A stretch of 64,000 bases of DNA. Origin: Allodiplogaster sudhausi. Lineage: Eukaryota > Nematoda > Chromadorea > Rhabditida > Diplogasteridae. Below the pieces are notes generated by a model, which was given only the letters and a program-made list of their open reading frames with translations, had not been told where the DNA came from and ran no database searches. A program made the position numbers and the translations under genes. Location: positions 3,806,501 to 3,870,500 of the forward strand of contig CALZFC010000040.1 in assembly GCA_945643635.1 (NCBI GenBank), read 5' to 3'. Each line of letters opens with the position of its first letter. Position 1 is the stretch's first letter. Below are positions 20,227-34,186 of the stretch, one piece after another.

Positions 20227-20817
20227 ATACAGAGATAGGCGATCATGCAGACAAAATTAATGTAAAAAATATTAGGTAATTATTTTTTAAATGTCCTCTC
20301 ATGCTAGTATTGTCAGATTGCTGCTGTAAATTCAAAAAGAAGCCTTGGTAACCTTTCCCTAGGCACTTGCTTCTTGGCTTTCCGTTCATCCTCCTTTGTC
20401 ATCCGAAGTCCAATACTGGCAGAAGTGATTTGATATCCGCCGCGACTTTCCTGATTTTTGAACTAATTTTTATAAAGTTTTAATTAAATTAAACTTATGT
20501 GAAAAAATGGACCGGCTGCTCTTGCGACTGCATGAAAGAGTCGTAGAGCTGAGGGTAGGGGGAGCGGAAGGAATCGACCGGAATCCCAAGACGTTCTCTC
20601 TGTTCACCCATTCACCCTTCATTATACATTACATTTATAATAGTAATTCATTGAATCGATAGAATGCCAGATAAGGAAATGGAAGTTGCAAGTCCACCTG
20701 CATATGAATAGGCCACTGATCCTTTTCATATGTAGAAGCGGAGACGAGTCGGAAGGAGAGAATGAGAAGGATTGTGATGGTGAGCACAGTCATGAAAGCA
20801 CGGATGGCCGGCCTCAT
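12656..20817 (-). CDS. Secreted PAN/apple-domain protein, disrupted by a hAT element
   Basis: The first exon 20817-20698 encodes a signal peptide (MRPAIRAFMTVLTITILLIL). Further exons with matching phase are 20599-20513, 20450-20353 and 20111 onward (3' end unclear). After a less certain stretch (20000-19075) the chain is continuous: 18537-18425, 18350-18226, 17929-17824, 17745-17649, 17484-17351, 17194-17105, 16897-14502 (split by the hAT), 14452-14330, 14276-14177, 14080-14007, 13961-13917, 13805-13662, 13601-13509, 13418-13264, 13189-13077, 13013-12926, 12888-12810, 12772-12656. Three PAN-like Cys patterns are visible: ISCEECLQMC...CRSLTYD...CDLF, AKACAKACD...CLAF...CDLRLG, and TECLEECATAEKRRGFRCV...NCHLS. 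Between them lies a long charged, probably disordered linker. PAN domains bind proteins or glycans outside cells; a matrix or cuticle role is inference only. The exact family was not recognised. Several introns consist largely of (GA)n. Confidence 0.7.
13196..13490. repeat. Microsatellites in PAN-gene introns (GA)n and (TC)n
   Basis: Two short tracts: (GA)n at about 13209-13250 between the exons ending 13264 and starting 13189, and (TC)n at about 13434-13490 between exons 13509 and 13418. They have opposite strand sense although they lie in the same gene. Confidence 0.85.
14599..16887 (-). mobile_element. hAT-family DNA transposon with 8-bp target duplication
   Basis: Terminal inverted repeats CAGAGGTGTCAAC (14599) and GTTGACACCTCTG (ending 16887) bound a 2289-base element. 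The flanks are a perfect 8-base duplication, TTCGGTGG, at 14591-14598 and 16888-16895, as hAT transposases produce. Both ends carry dense GGCCC/GGGCC subterminal motifs within the first 100-150 bases, much more GC-rich than the surroundings. Inside is a decayed transposase on the minus strand. Perfect duplications and well-kept ends suggest recent movement, probably with transposase supplied elsewhere. Confidence 0.93.
14912..16520 (-). pseudogene. hAT transposase remnant lacking its catalytic core
   Basis: An N-terminal exon near 16515-16445 (MDEDPLTVDDIPESDRKIL) is followed by 16368-15813, which holds a BED-like zinc-finger pattern (CTRC then RHLDKC) and the typical hAT stretch VVKWVAANSRPFSIVEDSG. 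DVKSIIPTRNTVATRM lies near 15760-15710. The following exon (15715-15634) and 15579-14912 carry the C-terminal dimerisation domain: LLAWKERASDFPLLSR, then SIPASTASAERSFSDL. The central RNase H-like part, with the first acidic catalytic residues, is missing between about 15715 and 15700. Family members are usually 600-700 residues, so well over a hundred residues appear lost and the protein should be inactive. It could still have a binding or repressor role, but nothing shows this. Confidence 0.75.
17053..17318. repeat. (GA)n and (TC)n tracts flanking PAN-gene exon 17194-17105
   Basis: (GA)n at about 17053-17087 starts some 20 bases from the donor end of the exon, and (TC)n at about 17283-17316 lies in the intron on its other side. 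No genes lie within them. Confidence 0.85.
17939..18179. repeat. (GA)n microsatellite within a PAN-gene intron
   Basis: About 240 bases of GA with interspersed AAAG, AGCG and AGTG variants, filling the intron between exons 18350-18226 and 17929-17824. On the coding strand it reads (TC)n and ends about 10 bases before the acceptor, so it forms the polypyrimidine tract. Confidence 0.9.
18543..18690. repeat. (GA)n microsatellite upstream of a PAN-domain exon
   Basis: Roughly 150 bases of GA repeat with occasional A and C. Read on the coding strand, it runs as (TC)n almost into the acceptor of the exon starting at 18537. Confidence 0.9.
19075..19900 (-). CDS. Candidate middle exons of the PAN-domain gene
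   Basis: Three minus-strand segments look coding but are joined less securely. About 19270-19075 is acidic and Ser-rich (TAEEEDDGITELSLSES) and its donor at 19074 is in phase with the PAN exon at 18537. About 19465-19390 contains VSSLDSPHSDEYDGD. About 19745-19600 contains EQPKHCQNIAIIF. (TC)n runs at 19321-19380 and 19874-19950 lie between them. Some could be alternative exons or chance frames. Confidence 0.4.
20140..20222. repeat. (GA)n microsatellite in the PAN gene
   Basis: About 80 bases of nearly pure GA in the intron before the exon at 20111. On the coding strand it reads (TC)n and leads to the acceptor CCCTCCAG. Confidence 0.9.
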
Positions 20818-21263
20818 TCTGTCTCGGGGCAACTAGGAATCAACTAGGAATCCTGACAAGGACACCGGCTGCTTCTACAATCGACGTGGAATACTCGTGT
20901 GTTATCAAATGGCTGATTCCACTCTATTATTACTTCAACAATAACTCCAGAAACGTGTTCAAACAGTGGGATTACTCGGATCTACTCCTGCCTTTGGGGG
21001 AAAGTAACTAGCTTGCCTTTCTCCTAGACTCGCTTTCGCTTTCTCTGCCCACTGAAGAACGTAGTTACCTCTGAGCAAGAGGAGTTAGAGAGAGAGAGAG
21101 AGAGAGAGAAGAGAGAAAGAATGGACAAGATATCGCGAGAATCAGTATATCGAGACTATTAGAGAGAGAGAGAGAGAGAGTGAGTGAGAGGTGAGAGAGA
21201 GAGAGTGAGAGGTGAGAGAGAGTGAGATGTGAGAGAGAGAGAAAGAGAGAGAGAGAGAGAAGT

Positions 21264-21315
<52 letters not shown>

Positions 21316-22191
21316 ATGACTGCCAAAGCAAGAGGACGAGAGAGAGGCCACGAAAAGAGATCAGCTGCAAGAAAAGGCGCATCGAAACCGTCGCTGAACT
21401 TGTCTCCATTGGAGGAGGCAGCAAATCATGTGGGGGAGGCAAGATCTTGAAAGTTAAATGAGATAACGGTCCAACTAGTATAATCCGGACTTGTTATTCG
21501 AGAGAGTAAGAGTCTCAGGGAAAAAGAGAGATAGGGAGCGACAGGGAGAGAGACAAGAAATTAATGCGAGAGAGAGGGAGAGAGAGAGAGAGAGCGAGAG
21601 AGAGGAAGAGAGAAGGCAAGTGAAAGTGTCTAGACCAGCTCAGAACAAGAAAGCCGAGATAGACCAACTTCTTCTCAACCTTATCGGGGGACGATTCCAA
21701 CCGAGATCAGCTGAGATTTGTAAACGAAACTTGTGGCAGTGCCCAAGATAGACTCTTCACCTCCGTATATGAGGGTCGAGAATGAATTATCCTCTAAATG
21801 ATTCTTTAATTACTCCTCATAAGCAATGTCAACCACACTCAGAATATATAGTATTTATTTCATTCTCCACAATAAAGATCTAGTAAGGTAATCAAGAAAT
21901 CTCTATCTGATCAGCACTAACATTCCAGCTTGCAAGAAAACTACCTTGTATTGGCAACACGCAAGGCATTAGCAATGGCCACGATATAAAAGAGACCTAG
22001 CATATAAAAGGAAGGAAGGAAGGAGGAACCGTCTCGGAGATTATGTGATTTGTCTTAGTTGTCTACGAAAAAAGAATTCTTCTCACAGCCAATTAGTAAC
22101 AAGGATAGTACATGAACACAGGGATGAATGATACGAGAAATGATAACGTTAGCGTCCATCAATCACGGAATGAATAATCGCTAAAGGAGAT
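20818..22191. other. Intergenic region with GA microsatellites
   Basis: Between the 5' end of the PAN gene and the 3' end of Msp1. GA tracts lie at about 21085-21110, 21158-21312 and 21560-21620. The Arg/Glu- and Ser/Leu-rich frames across them are repeat artefacts. I find no gene or structured RNA here; the PAN promoter is presumably at the left side. Confidence 0.7.
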
Positions 22192-24188
<1,997 letters not shown>

Positions 24189-24379
24189 CTTCTTCAGTTT
24201 CCCTTCCTCACATTCAACTAACTCATCAAAGATATCCACAACTGCATAATACCGTGTTTCCTATTTTTATACAAGTTTTCGGAATCATATTCACAACTTT
24301 ATTGGCGACAAGCGCTCAAAAAAGAAGACTTAACAACAAGAACAAGCGGGGGAGAGGTTGAGACTGGAGAGGCAGCAGT
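24189..24379 (-). promoter_or_regulatory. RACK1-Msp1 intercistronic region (candidate operon junction)
   Basis: On the minus strand RACK1 ends at 24380. An AATAAA lies at 24303-24298, then a moderately U-rich spacer, then an acceptor TATTATGCAG ending at 24242, 54 bases before the Msp1 ATG. A poly(A) signal followed within about 60 bases by a splice acceptor that has no donor exon is the signature of nematode operons using SL2-type trans-splicing. Confidence 0.5.
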
Positions 24380-26155
24380 CTACTTGCTGCGGAGCCACAC
24401 CTGCCAGACGCGGATGACATTGTCCGTGTAGCCAGCATACAGTGTTTGACCATCCTGAAAGAAAATAATGAAACCTCTCATTATAATAAATAAAGAATTT
24501 CACCCATTATCAGATATTACAATGGCAGAGAACGCCTGATTTCAAGTAAAAGGAAAAAAAATGCACTAGAAAAAGCAGTACCTGAGACCATGCCAGAGAA
24601 GTGCAGACGGGAGGAGTAGTGTTCTTGCCCGAAGTGATCTCAGGTTTGAGCTCCTCAATGACATTCTTGTCCTCGAGGTTCCAGATCTTGACGGTTCCTC
24701 CGATGGCAGCGCACAGCCAGTAGCGGTTGGGCGAGAAGGTAAGGGCGTTGATGACTTCGTTGCTGTTGAGGGTGTACAGATGCTTACCCTCGTTCAGATC
24801 CCACAGCATTGCCTGCAAGGGAAAGGTGTCAGAGATGTTCATGGAAGGCCTGAGAAAACATTCCAGATTTCCAGATGTGCATGAAGAATGAATACGAAAT
24901 GAAACCAACGTTTCCGTCCTTGCCTCCGGAGGCGCACAGAGAACCGTCAGGTGAAACCGTGACAGTGTTGACGTATCCAGTGTGGCCAATGTGGTTAGTC
25001 TTCAGACGGCAGTTGTTCAGGTTCCACACCTTGACGATCTTGTCCCAACCGGCGGAAACAATCACCGGGTCACGAGTTGACGGTGAGAAACGGACAGTCG
25101 ACACCCAGTCGGAGTGGCAGTCCTCCTAAAAATAAATCAGTTTTTAATATATGCCCAGACAGCATCTGATTCCACCAATACAAACGTACGGCGAATCTTG
25201 ATGTTGAACTTTTCAATTACAAAACGACTCATATATCATATTATTCGTGGTACAATTCGCCCGAAAAATACTACTTGAACATTAAATGAAGGCTAGCTTC
25301 GATTCTTTTCGTCAAACGGGCAGTAAATAAAGCACAAAGGAAGCATATTCTTGGAGCAATACCAAAAATAAGAAGAAAATTAATATCACAATTCATCCAC
25401 AGATTCATATAGTCAGCCAATAATATCGACCGACCGTGATGGTGTACTTGCACTGAGCGAGTGTGTTCCACAGCTTGATGCTCTTATCGCGGGAGCCAGA
25501 AACGATCTGACGGTTGTCAGCGGAGAAGGCGACCGACAGAACATCCTTCGTGTGAGACACAAAACGACGAGTAGTCTGACCGCTAAAATGCAGTTTTTTT
25601 TTTCAAATAAACCTTTGCCAAAACAAACATAATATTTCATATTCTTAAATTACAAGAAACAATGCAAAATCAAGCAGTCTACTGACGTGTTCAGATCCCA
25701 GAGACGAAGAGTCTTGTCCCACGATCCGGACAGCGCGAACTGTCCATCAGAAGAGATGACAACGTCAGAGACGAAGTGGCCGTGTCCAGTCAGAGAGCGG
25801 ACGGGGCGGCCGATGTTGGTGCTCTCGTCAAGGGAGTCAACATCCACATCCCACACGATCACGCTCTTGTCTGAAATCTCACAATCAGAAGCAACGAATT
25901 TTTGTAGTCTTGACCACATTCTTTTTTATTTAGAAAGAAAACAGTAGCACCATCGCACTGTTTTCGCCAAATTAGAAGAGGTGAAGATCATAAAAAAAGG
26001 CGATGCTTTAAAATGCAAGGTATAAAAACCACGCCCAACCAACCGCGCGATGCCGAGATGACAGTCGTCTTATTGTCACGCGTTGTAGTCGCGATCTGCG
26101 TGATCCAGCCATTATGACCCTCAAGGGTACCCTTCAGCTTCATTTGTTCCGTCAT
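24380..26155 (-). CDS. rack1: RACK1, receptor for activated C kinase (ribosomal WD40 scaffold)
   Basis: RACK1 is a seven-bladed WD40 protein on the 40S subunit that docks kinases and links translation to signalling. Six exons join in phase: 26155-26044, 25870-25687, 25582-25435, 25125-24910, 24812-24582, 24454-24380, giving 321 residues (317 in human). The start [20 protein letters not shown] and successive blades are unmistakable: [66 protein letters not shown], and the end [12 protein letters not shown]. Its ATG and stop are clear. It is divergent from the PDZ-GEF gene and lies directly upstream of Msp1. I looked for C/D-box snoRNAs in its introns, as found in vertebrates, and saw none convincing. 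Confidence 0.98.
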
Positions 26156-27855
26156 GATTGAAGCTCTTGGAGGGGGACCGCAAGCCTAAAACAACTCAAT
26201 ATAGTAAACAACAATTGTATGTCATCAAAGGAGCATATTTTATACAAAATCCATATAGCGGAATGTTAACAAACAATACCCTTTCGGTTATAGAAGTGCA
26301 AAATTTATTCAAAATAGCGAAAAAGCCTAGTTCAGAGCACCGTAGTTCGAGAGTCCAGCCCTTTTCGCTTGAAGAATTGCGAAGGCGCGATTTCAAATTG
26401 TATTTCGGGGTGACAGTGCGAAATCCTCCTTTACGGACATCACGCACGAAACCTATTAATTCAAGAGGGTTTCGTCGATATTTACTGTTGTTTCGTTTAA
26501 AAATTAGTATTGTTATTCTATACGCGCTTACTTCATGATCTGCGTTCAATTCGTACCGCAATGTCTCCTCATGTTAACGACTTTCCTTATTATTCAGAAA
26601 TGTTTCTTAGATGAATTTGTTGAATCCTGGTGGTGGAACAACGGAGCTCATAATAAGTGTAAATCTAAAGAAATATGGGATACCAGGAATAAGGGCCTGA
26701 TTACGGTTGGCCTTTGTGTGTTTGATCTCCTTTTTTGTAAATTATTAATAAATAATTAACTAGGTTTTCTGCACTTCTTGCCATAACGGAATACCTAGAT
26801 TGCAATTAAATGGAGCGATTTGCTTCGTTGTCCCACATGTTAAGATTCACCTGTGGCAACGGACTGTTCTAAATTTAGTACAGGGGCTGTTTAAAAAAAT
26901 TTTCTTACAAATCCATGAGGACTTTTCCTTCGGCTTATTTGGACATTGTTTTAAATAGTGATGTTCCCCGACTGATGCTTACGGTTTGTCGGTTAGCCCT
27001 GTGATTCTCTTGAGTGCATTTGAGAGAATCATCGTCTAGCTTTCCCATTAACTGCTCTTGTCTCTTCTCTTCTGCTCATCTTTGCGAGGTCCTCGTTTTT
27101 CCTCTCTCCTTTGTTCCCTCCTTCGCTCTCACCCTCGCAGGCCTAAGCACGCCTCTTGCAATCGATCGATCGCCCTCGACACTCCCTCGATTCGCCTCCT
27201 CCCTCGGTCCTTCTCACCCTTTTAATTCTCAATGCTCCTTTCCAAAGCCCTTGGGCAACGGATTGTAATAACAAAATAACCGTGTCGATCTGTTTGTTCT
27301 AAATGATCCTTTTTTCTAGATGTTCCTTTTTTTACAACAGGATCCGAGTATTTCTTTCTTATATGGTTTGCCAATCCCTCTTTTTATTCGACTCAGTTTG
27401 TATGTGTTTTTATTTTTTTGATTTTTTTTTCTTCGGAGCAAGTAGACTAGAAAAAAAATAGATATATGTTGAATAACAGGTGCTGGGCTATCCTAGATGG
27501 GAAGGGCATAATTTTTCCAAGTTGCTCAGGTTTTTTCCTAGTCTTCTAGCTCCGAATAAAATAGCATAGAATTATTGAATAAAGTAGCACTGAATGGAAT
27601 GGCGTACTTTATTTATTACTTCCCTTTAGGTTTTACCTTCTAATCACTTCTCCCTTTAATTTTTCGTGCCTTGTAACCAGATAATTGGCGCTCAATGGAG
27701 AAAGAATTTTAATAATTGGCACTGATTCTGATTTGGAACAACCATCTGCTGCCGCGTGATTTTTCTTTGAAACATCTCAGACAGTCACCAATATTGTTGT
27801 AGTGAAGAGGAATAAGAGCGTCGGCGGAGGAGTGGACGGGGAAGATTCCCCCTGC
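26156..27855. promoter_or_regulatory. Divergent intergenic region between RACK1 and PDZ-GEF
   Basis: About 1.7 kb separating two divergent genes, so both promoters should lie here. The sequence is AT-rich with a pyrimidine-rich block at 27040-27250. Overlapping frames on both strands at 26158-26561 are not recognisable. No RNA gene seen. Confidence 0.6.
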
Positions 27856-30435
27856 ATGGATCCAATCAACGATGCGCGCTTCTACGAATCTCTCATTAAA
27901 CTGCCCCATCTTCGCTCTAGCGAGGTATTTTGTGAGCATATTAATCTTCTTCAGTTTCTTTTGCTGTAATTTAAGCGTTTATCTTTTTTCACAATCGTTG
28001 TTATTTTGCACATTTGTTTTTTCTTGAAACCATAACCATCTCTAGATGGTTGGTGAATCCACATGCTAAGCAAACGTGTCTTAGGATGTGCGTAATATTT
28101 TTGATCAACTGCGTCAGCTGGAGATGTTTGCTACCCTCTACAACGCCCCGCTCAAAGCAATTTGTGCATCTGCCCGCTATGAGAGGCATCCGCCTCAGCA
28201 ACTTCTCTTTAGGTTACTGTCTTCTTGTATTCCCCTTTTCCGAAATCTATCTGGGTTATATAACACACAAGTTAATCAAGTGTTGAATGTATATTACACG
28301 ACTGATGTCTGTGCAGAGAGGGCCAGCACGCGACCTGCTGGTACATTCTGCTGTCGGGCTCTGTCTTCATCGACAACCACATCTTCCTCCCTTACGGATG
28401 GTTCGGTATTCTTTCTCTTGTTTCTTTAGTTCGCGAAGGCTTATGAATTCCATGAAGTGTTAGAATTGTTTTGGTTTCCCAGCGTAAACAGCCGTTATGA
28501 CCAAGGTCATTTCCCTCTTTTCTACCGCGTCTCTCTTTCTTTTTCTCAGCCTCTCCATCTCCCAGGCTGTCTGGGTCTCTGCAATAGTCTGTCATGTTCC
28601 ATTTGCTTTCGTTGTGATCACAGCGAAGTGTGAAGAATTCTCGAATTGATCTGAAGAGTGAGTGAGAATGAGAAGAGAATGCGCTATCCTGCGAGAAATG
28701 GGATGAAGGTGGAATGTTGCGTCCTTTGAGAGGTTTGCGGGTTTAACAGAAGCATGGTCTGCTCTGCTTTTTTCAATTCTTTCACCTCTGCTCCCACCTT
28801 CCTCCCTTTCACACCTGCTCTTTCTCTCTTCGTCTCTCGCTCTCTGCTCTATTTCACGCTTGCCCTCTCACTCCACTTGTCCTCATCAAGAGCAAGAGAT
28901 GAGTTGAAGAAGACGAGAGCCGCAGGAAGATCAGGAAGAGAGAGAAAATTGCGGCATTTTATTGAAAGAGAGAGAGAGAGAGTGAGAGAGAAAGAGAGAG
29001 AGAGAAAAAGAGAGAGAGAGGGTCTCGACAGCTGTGCTGGGGGGGGGGGAGAGAATGCTTGCGAGTGGACACGCGCGTACTTCTCCGGCCCGTTTTCTCT
29101 CCCTGGCCTGGTTACGTCTTTGCTACTCTTCTTTCTACTTCTTATCCTCCTGCGGTCATTGTGGTCTCTTTCTTTCCCATCTGGTCGGTTGAAGATGGAA
29201 GCTGAGATAGACTGGGCTTCCCGTCCTCTCCCTCCCCTTCCATGCGAGGCAGATACTGATTCTGATGGAGACAGCTGCATATGCGACCGTTGCGGTATGC
29301 AGGAAAGGTACGTTGATAGTTCTCAAAAATTGTGACAACAGGATTTCAATGGGAATTAAATCCTATAATATTATTTTGTTTGTCCAGCGCTTTAGATAAT
29401 GACATAGAATGTTTCGTAGAATGAACTAATTTTGTTCAACAAAACTTCAAAATTGACTCGATTATTGCGATTAGAAGTTGAATTAGCTCTTTTTTTTTCT
29501 TCCTTTTGCTCGACGGTTCTGCGCGGATTAAATTAATTTCCGCTTTTGTTTAGCTGATCTCTTGATGCGCTTTTCTGCATGGAGATTTGTGGAAATTGTG
29601 TCAGATGAAGCAGATTGTTTCTGATCTTCTTTAACCGCAACCTCATTTCTTTAACCGCGACAATGTAAAAAAAAAAATCAGCCATGGACATGAGAAAGAT
29701 TTACAGGTTTTTCCTAATTTATCTGATGTTGCTAGACTCGAAGGAATGCGTGATTTTGTTAGACCGAAGATAATTTTCATGCAAAATGAATTGCTAATTT
29801 TCTCGTTACCATTCTCTTCGTGGCACTGTGATAGCTTAAACTGATTAGTTGGTGTGCATTGCTGAGGTGCATTGAATTACCAATCATGTTGAATTGGAAT
29901 GTTTTCCTCTGGCGATGATCGTCTCTTTCTCACTTCCTTCTCTTCTCCATTTCTCTCTCGTTCTTGCATTCCTTCTTCTGCTTGGTTTTGTCTAAGTTCT
30001 TTCTCTGTTGGGGTGCACGAGAGATGCATCTTCCCTTCATTCTCCCCCTTCTTTTATTGAATACCAGCTACGCTTGCCTCCCCCCTCAACATAATCGACC
30101 TCCAATGAGCTGTCTCATGTTTTTATGCCCTTCGTCGAATTGGAACTTGGGGAAGTGAAAGAAAGAAAGAATGGCGCCCTTCTTGAGTGCCGACCCACTA
30201 GGGAGCGGTGAGTAAATAGAATGTCACATTGTGGGAGAGAGTGTGTATGATGCACACAAAAATGAGGGATCATGAGGCCTCGAGAGGGAGAAAGACGAAA
30301 TGGAGGTAGAGAAAAATATATGGTGACATCTTGGCGCACCTTGGAGGCGAGGGGCGGAAGAGCGCAGGAGAAATGGGAAGGAAGAAGCGGATCGCACCTC
30401 TCAACCCAGAACATGAATGGGAATTGAGAAGTGAT

Positions 30436-30468
<33 letters not shown>

Positions 30469-33400
30469 GGAATGGACTTACCAACGGGTGGTAAATGCCA
30501 GCCATTGCGCGGCCACTTTGTGGCTCTAGTGGGATGCTTCTTCAAGCTCTGAGCTCCCCTTCTCTCACTGTTCGATAGTGCCTTTCTTTCCACAGCTACT
30601 GCTTGCAGAGTTGCCTATGGCAGCTTCCTGGCTGGTTGTATTCCACGATTAATCGCTCGTTCTTTCCCCTCTCCGTCGCACGTTCTCTCTCCTCCGCTCT
30701 CTATGTTACTCACATTCCCCCTCTCTTCCCCTCACTCTATCTCTCTTATATTCTACCCTTCTCTCGCTGCTCGTTTCATTTGCTCTGACCTCGCCCGCCC
30801 TGCTTACCTGGAGAGAAACGCCTGTGTTTCCTCTGAATTGTTGCGCCTTTGAGCAAGCTTAACCATCCATCACTCGGTTCTCTCCCTTTCCTGTTTATTT
30901 TTCGCGTGAGTTTCTTGACGTCATTCTTAGATTTCCCCCTTCTCTATTGAGGATAAAACGGTTGTATTGCTTTGCAAACGTATAGATGCCATATGTATTT
31001 GAATAATGGCTAAAATGCTGCTATAATGGGGTCTAACTTGTTATTGTAGGCTGTGTGTTAAGATTTGATATTTTTGTAGTTATATGATAAATTTACAATT
31101 AATTGTTTTTTTTACAGATATCTGGTACGGTTAATTTTATCTTCGAAAAGATAATGAAAGATCTTTAGTATAATTCTTTTGTTATTTCAGTTTCGGAAAG
31201 CGAAACGGACTAAACTACAGAAGGACTACAAGTTGCGTTGTATTACAAGAGTCTGAGATGATAGTTGTAAGTTCTTGTTATCTTTCGATTCATTATTAAC
31301 ATTTCAGATAGAACGGCATTCTTCTAATATTAACTTAGCTGTTTGCCTTAAAGGAGGTATCCGGGGAATAATTAACCTACGTTTTTTTTCTAAATGAACA
31401 TGTTCATCTTGGCGTAAAACATGTATCCAGAAAGTTTGAGCGATTTTCTTCCATTACATTCTGAGCAATAGTAACGTGAAAACTGGAGGGTAGAGAATTA
31501 GCTACGGTAGGTGAGAGCCGCCCTCCTATTTCGCATGCTCTCTCGATCGAGCGACAGGCAACTTTATGAGCGCGCGCATTCAAACTCGTTCTCTAGTACT
31601 ACTGTAGAATTATTCGCCGGATACTTCCTTTAATCAGACATACAACTTCATTTCCTTCTTTTACCTAAGCTCCCCATTTCTGTGACTTGCAGATAGATTA
31701 CCCGGATGTGCAGCGCATCCCAGTGGTGTCTTCGTCGAAGCCTGCGTCCCTCTCGCAACCCCCTCCCCTGCCTCCCCCTCCCCCTGCTGGTCATCATCTC
31801 CGGAGGCACGTCGCCGTCTCTCATCCTTCACTCGATGGTTATTATTTCTTTCTTTCTCTGTCTCCCTCTCCTCTTTGTCTATGCATCTCATCTCACTGCT
31901 GTTTGTTTGACATTTTCTTTTCTCTCCCAGTTGAAGTCTCTTATCGTTGAATCGCTTGATTGCTATCAGACAAATTGATGCGTGAAGACGGGAGAAATGA
32001 ACAGTAAGATGACTTTTATATCTATGAGAGACTTGTTTTATATACAGTAGCACCTGCAGCCATCCAACAATTCTTCAAGAAAATTTTACAGAAGTCTTTG
32101 GTAATGGGACGTTTTCCAAATTATAATTATAAATAGAAAAAAAGTAGACCTCATAAAATCTTATTGTTGATGATTTTAATTTCGACACAAGTTTCAATGC
32201 AATATGTGGTGTCATTTATAGATCCTTTTAAAGTTGTTGGCAGTTTTTTGCAGACCCTTTCAAAAGGGTTGAGGTTTTTGTAATTAGGACAACATCCCAT
32301 GAACAGATGTTGCATTATCTTCATTTATGTACTACATGGACTGGATGTCTTCCTTGACCTCATCTGCTTCAGGCAGCAGTGCTATGACATCGAGTGCCCA
32401 GTCATCGTCTTCTGGGTCCTCACTGGGAGGAATGAGCGGAGTGACCGCCCCTTCGCAACCCCCGCCTGTCCCTCCTCGTCCTCCTCGGGGCACTCTTCTA
32501 CCCCCCGCCAGGCCTCCTCCCCGAGGTCTTCCCCGTTCCTATCCGGTGGACTTTCCCATTGAGGGCACCTCTTCCTCCGTTCCTTTTGCAACTAACTTCA
32601 TTTGCAATGACGAGCATCGAAATCAGGTACAGTTGTCTACATTAAAGCAAATATTATTTAGATAATCTTGACAAAACTGATTAGTAGTAGCTGGGATATT
32701 TTTTTGCGAATCACGAATAGCTCAATAACTGTTTTGTCACTAGCATCTCTCGTTTCTACAGTTTCTACAAAACAAAAGAAAACTTTCAGGTGGCCGGGAG
32801 TGGGAGCGGAGTCCCCCTGAGGACTGAAGATGACTCTACTCTCGTGAGGGCCAAGCAGAGAAGGGAAAAGAGCAACTCTATTGGCAGTCTCCACTCTGCC
32901 ATCCGTGGCTGCAGAGTCAGAAGGTTGGTACTTTGCCAAGCCATTGCTTCTCTCTCTCTCACTCATCTTTCTCCTTCTCAGTCTCCCCCTCCTCCCTGTG
33001 TTTATTCCTTTCTTCCTTCCTCCCTAGTTCTCTGTTTCTACTTGCTCCCTCCAACATGTGGCACCCCCGTGGCATTCTTCTCGCCAACCTCAGTGGAAGG
33101 TCAAACACTCGTTTTTATCGCTTTATCGTGGTCGTTCTTTTCAACTCTAACTCTGTACATAATGGTTCGTCTCTCTCACTTTCCTCTCTAATCCTCTCGC
33201 TTAGTTTCACTCCTTTCTTCTCTCGGTCGTTTCTCGACCCCGTTCTCTTCTGCTTCCCAATTCGAATGCAATAGTCATTAGACTGTAGAACGCTTCTTGG
33301 CATCTTTTCCCTCTCTTGCTCTCTCTCTCCCTGTATCTTTTCTCTCTAGTTCTTTGTTTCTCTCTCTCGCGCGCGCGCTCTCTCTCTCCCTCTCTCTCAC

Positions 33401-33778
33401 TGTCTCTCTCTCTCTCATTTCCCTCTTCCCTTGTCAATGAGAATGGAATTTGTGCCACCAGCAATGCGTTGTTCTTCGTTAATTCTCTACAGTCTTTTCG
33501 ATTCCTTGCCCTCGGAAAAAATGGCAGGGCGACAATTCTCTCTGAGAATGCGTGTCTCTGCCTTGTGTTTATTCTTATCTACACTCCTTTTGATCTACTT
33601 CTTGACTGGTCTTCTTTCTCATTTCCCATATGGATGAGGCCGGCAGTCTGCTCCTTTCTGTGTTTATGTTTATTCTTTCCCCGGATACGATTACTATGAA
33701 GGAGGTCATATGAGAGAGATTAAGAAATGGGAAGATGATTGTCATGGCAGCTGGAACAGTGGAAACGAACCGTACTAG

Positions 33779-33834
<56 letters not shown>

Positions 33835-34144
33835 CGAAGTGGGAAAAGAGTAAGAGAGTGAATGGAGTGGGGAGGGGGGAGCAAGAGACAGATTACGCTA
33901 GCTACACCATGCGGCTTTAGCTCTGAGACAGTAGAGAAAGGTTATGCGTATTCTAATCTCCCCCTCTTCGGTTTTCATTTTTCTTTTTCATCTCTGATTG
34001 CCATGATAAGTCTTCACATGGCGTAATGCTTGCTTACTGGGTACACAGATTATCCCTGTTTTGGTGTTGACTAGAGTATCGCTGACCCGCCTTCTCACTC
34101 TTCCATTCCCTTTTTCCTCATTCTCTCCATCTCTGATATTCTCT

Positions 34145-34186
<42 letters not shown>

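Noticed and set aside
26158..26561. Overlapping open frames upstream of RACK1 on both strands
   Set aside because: No recognisable motif, no splice partners and a position in a divergent promoter region.
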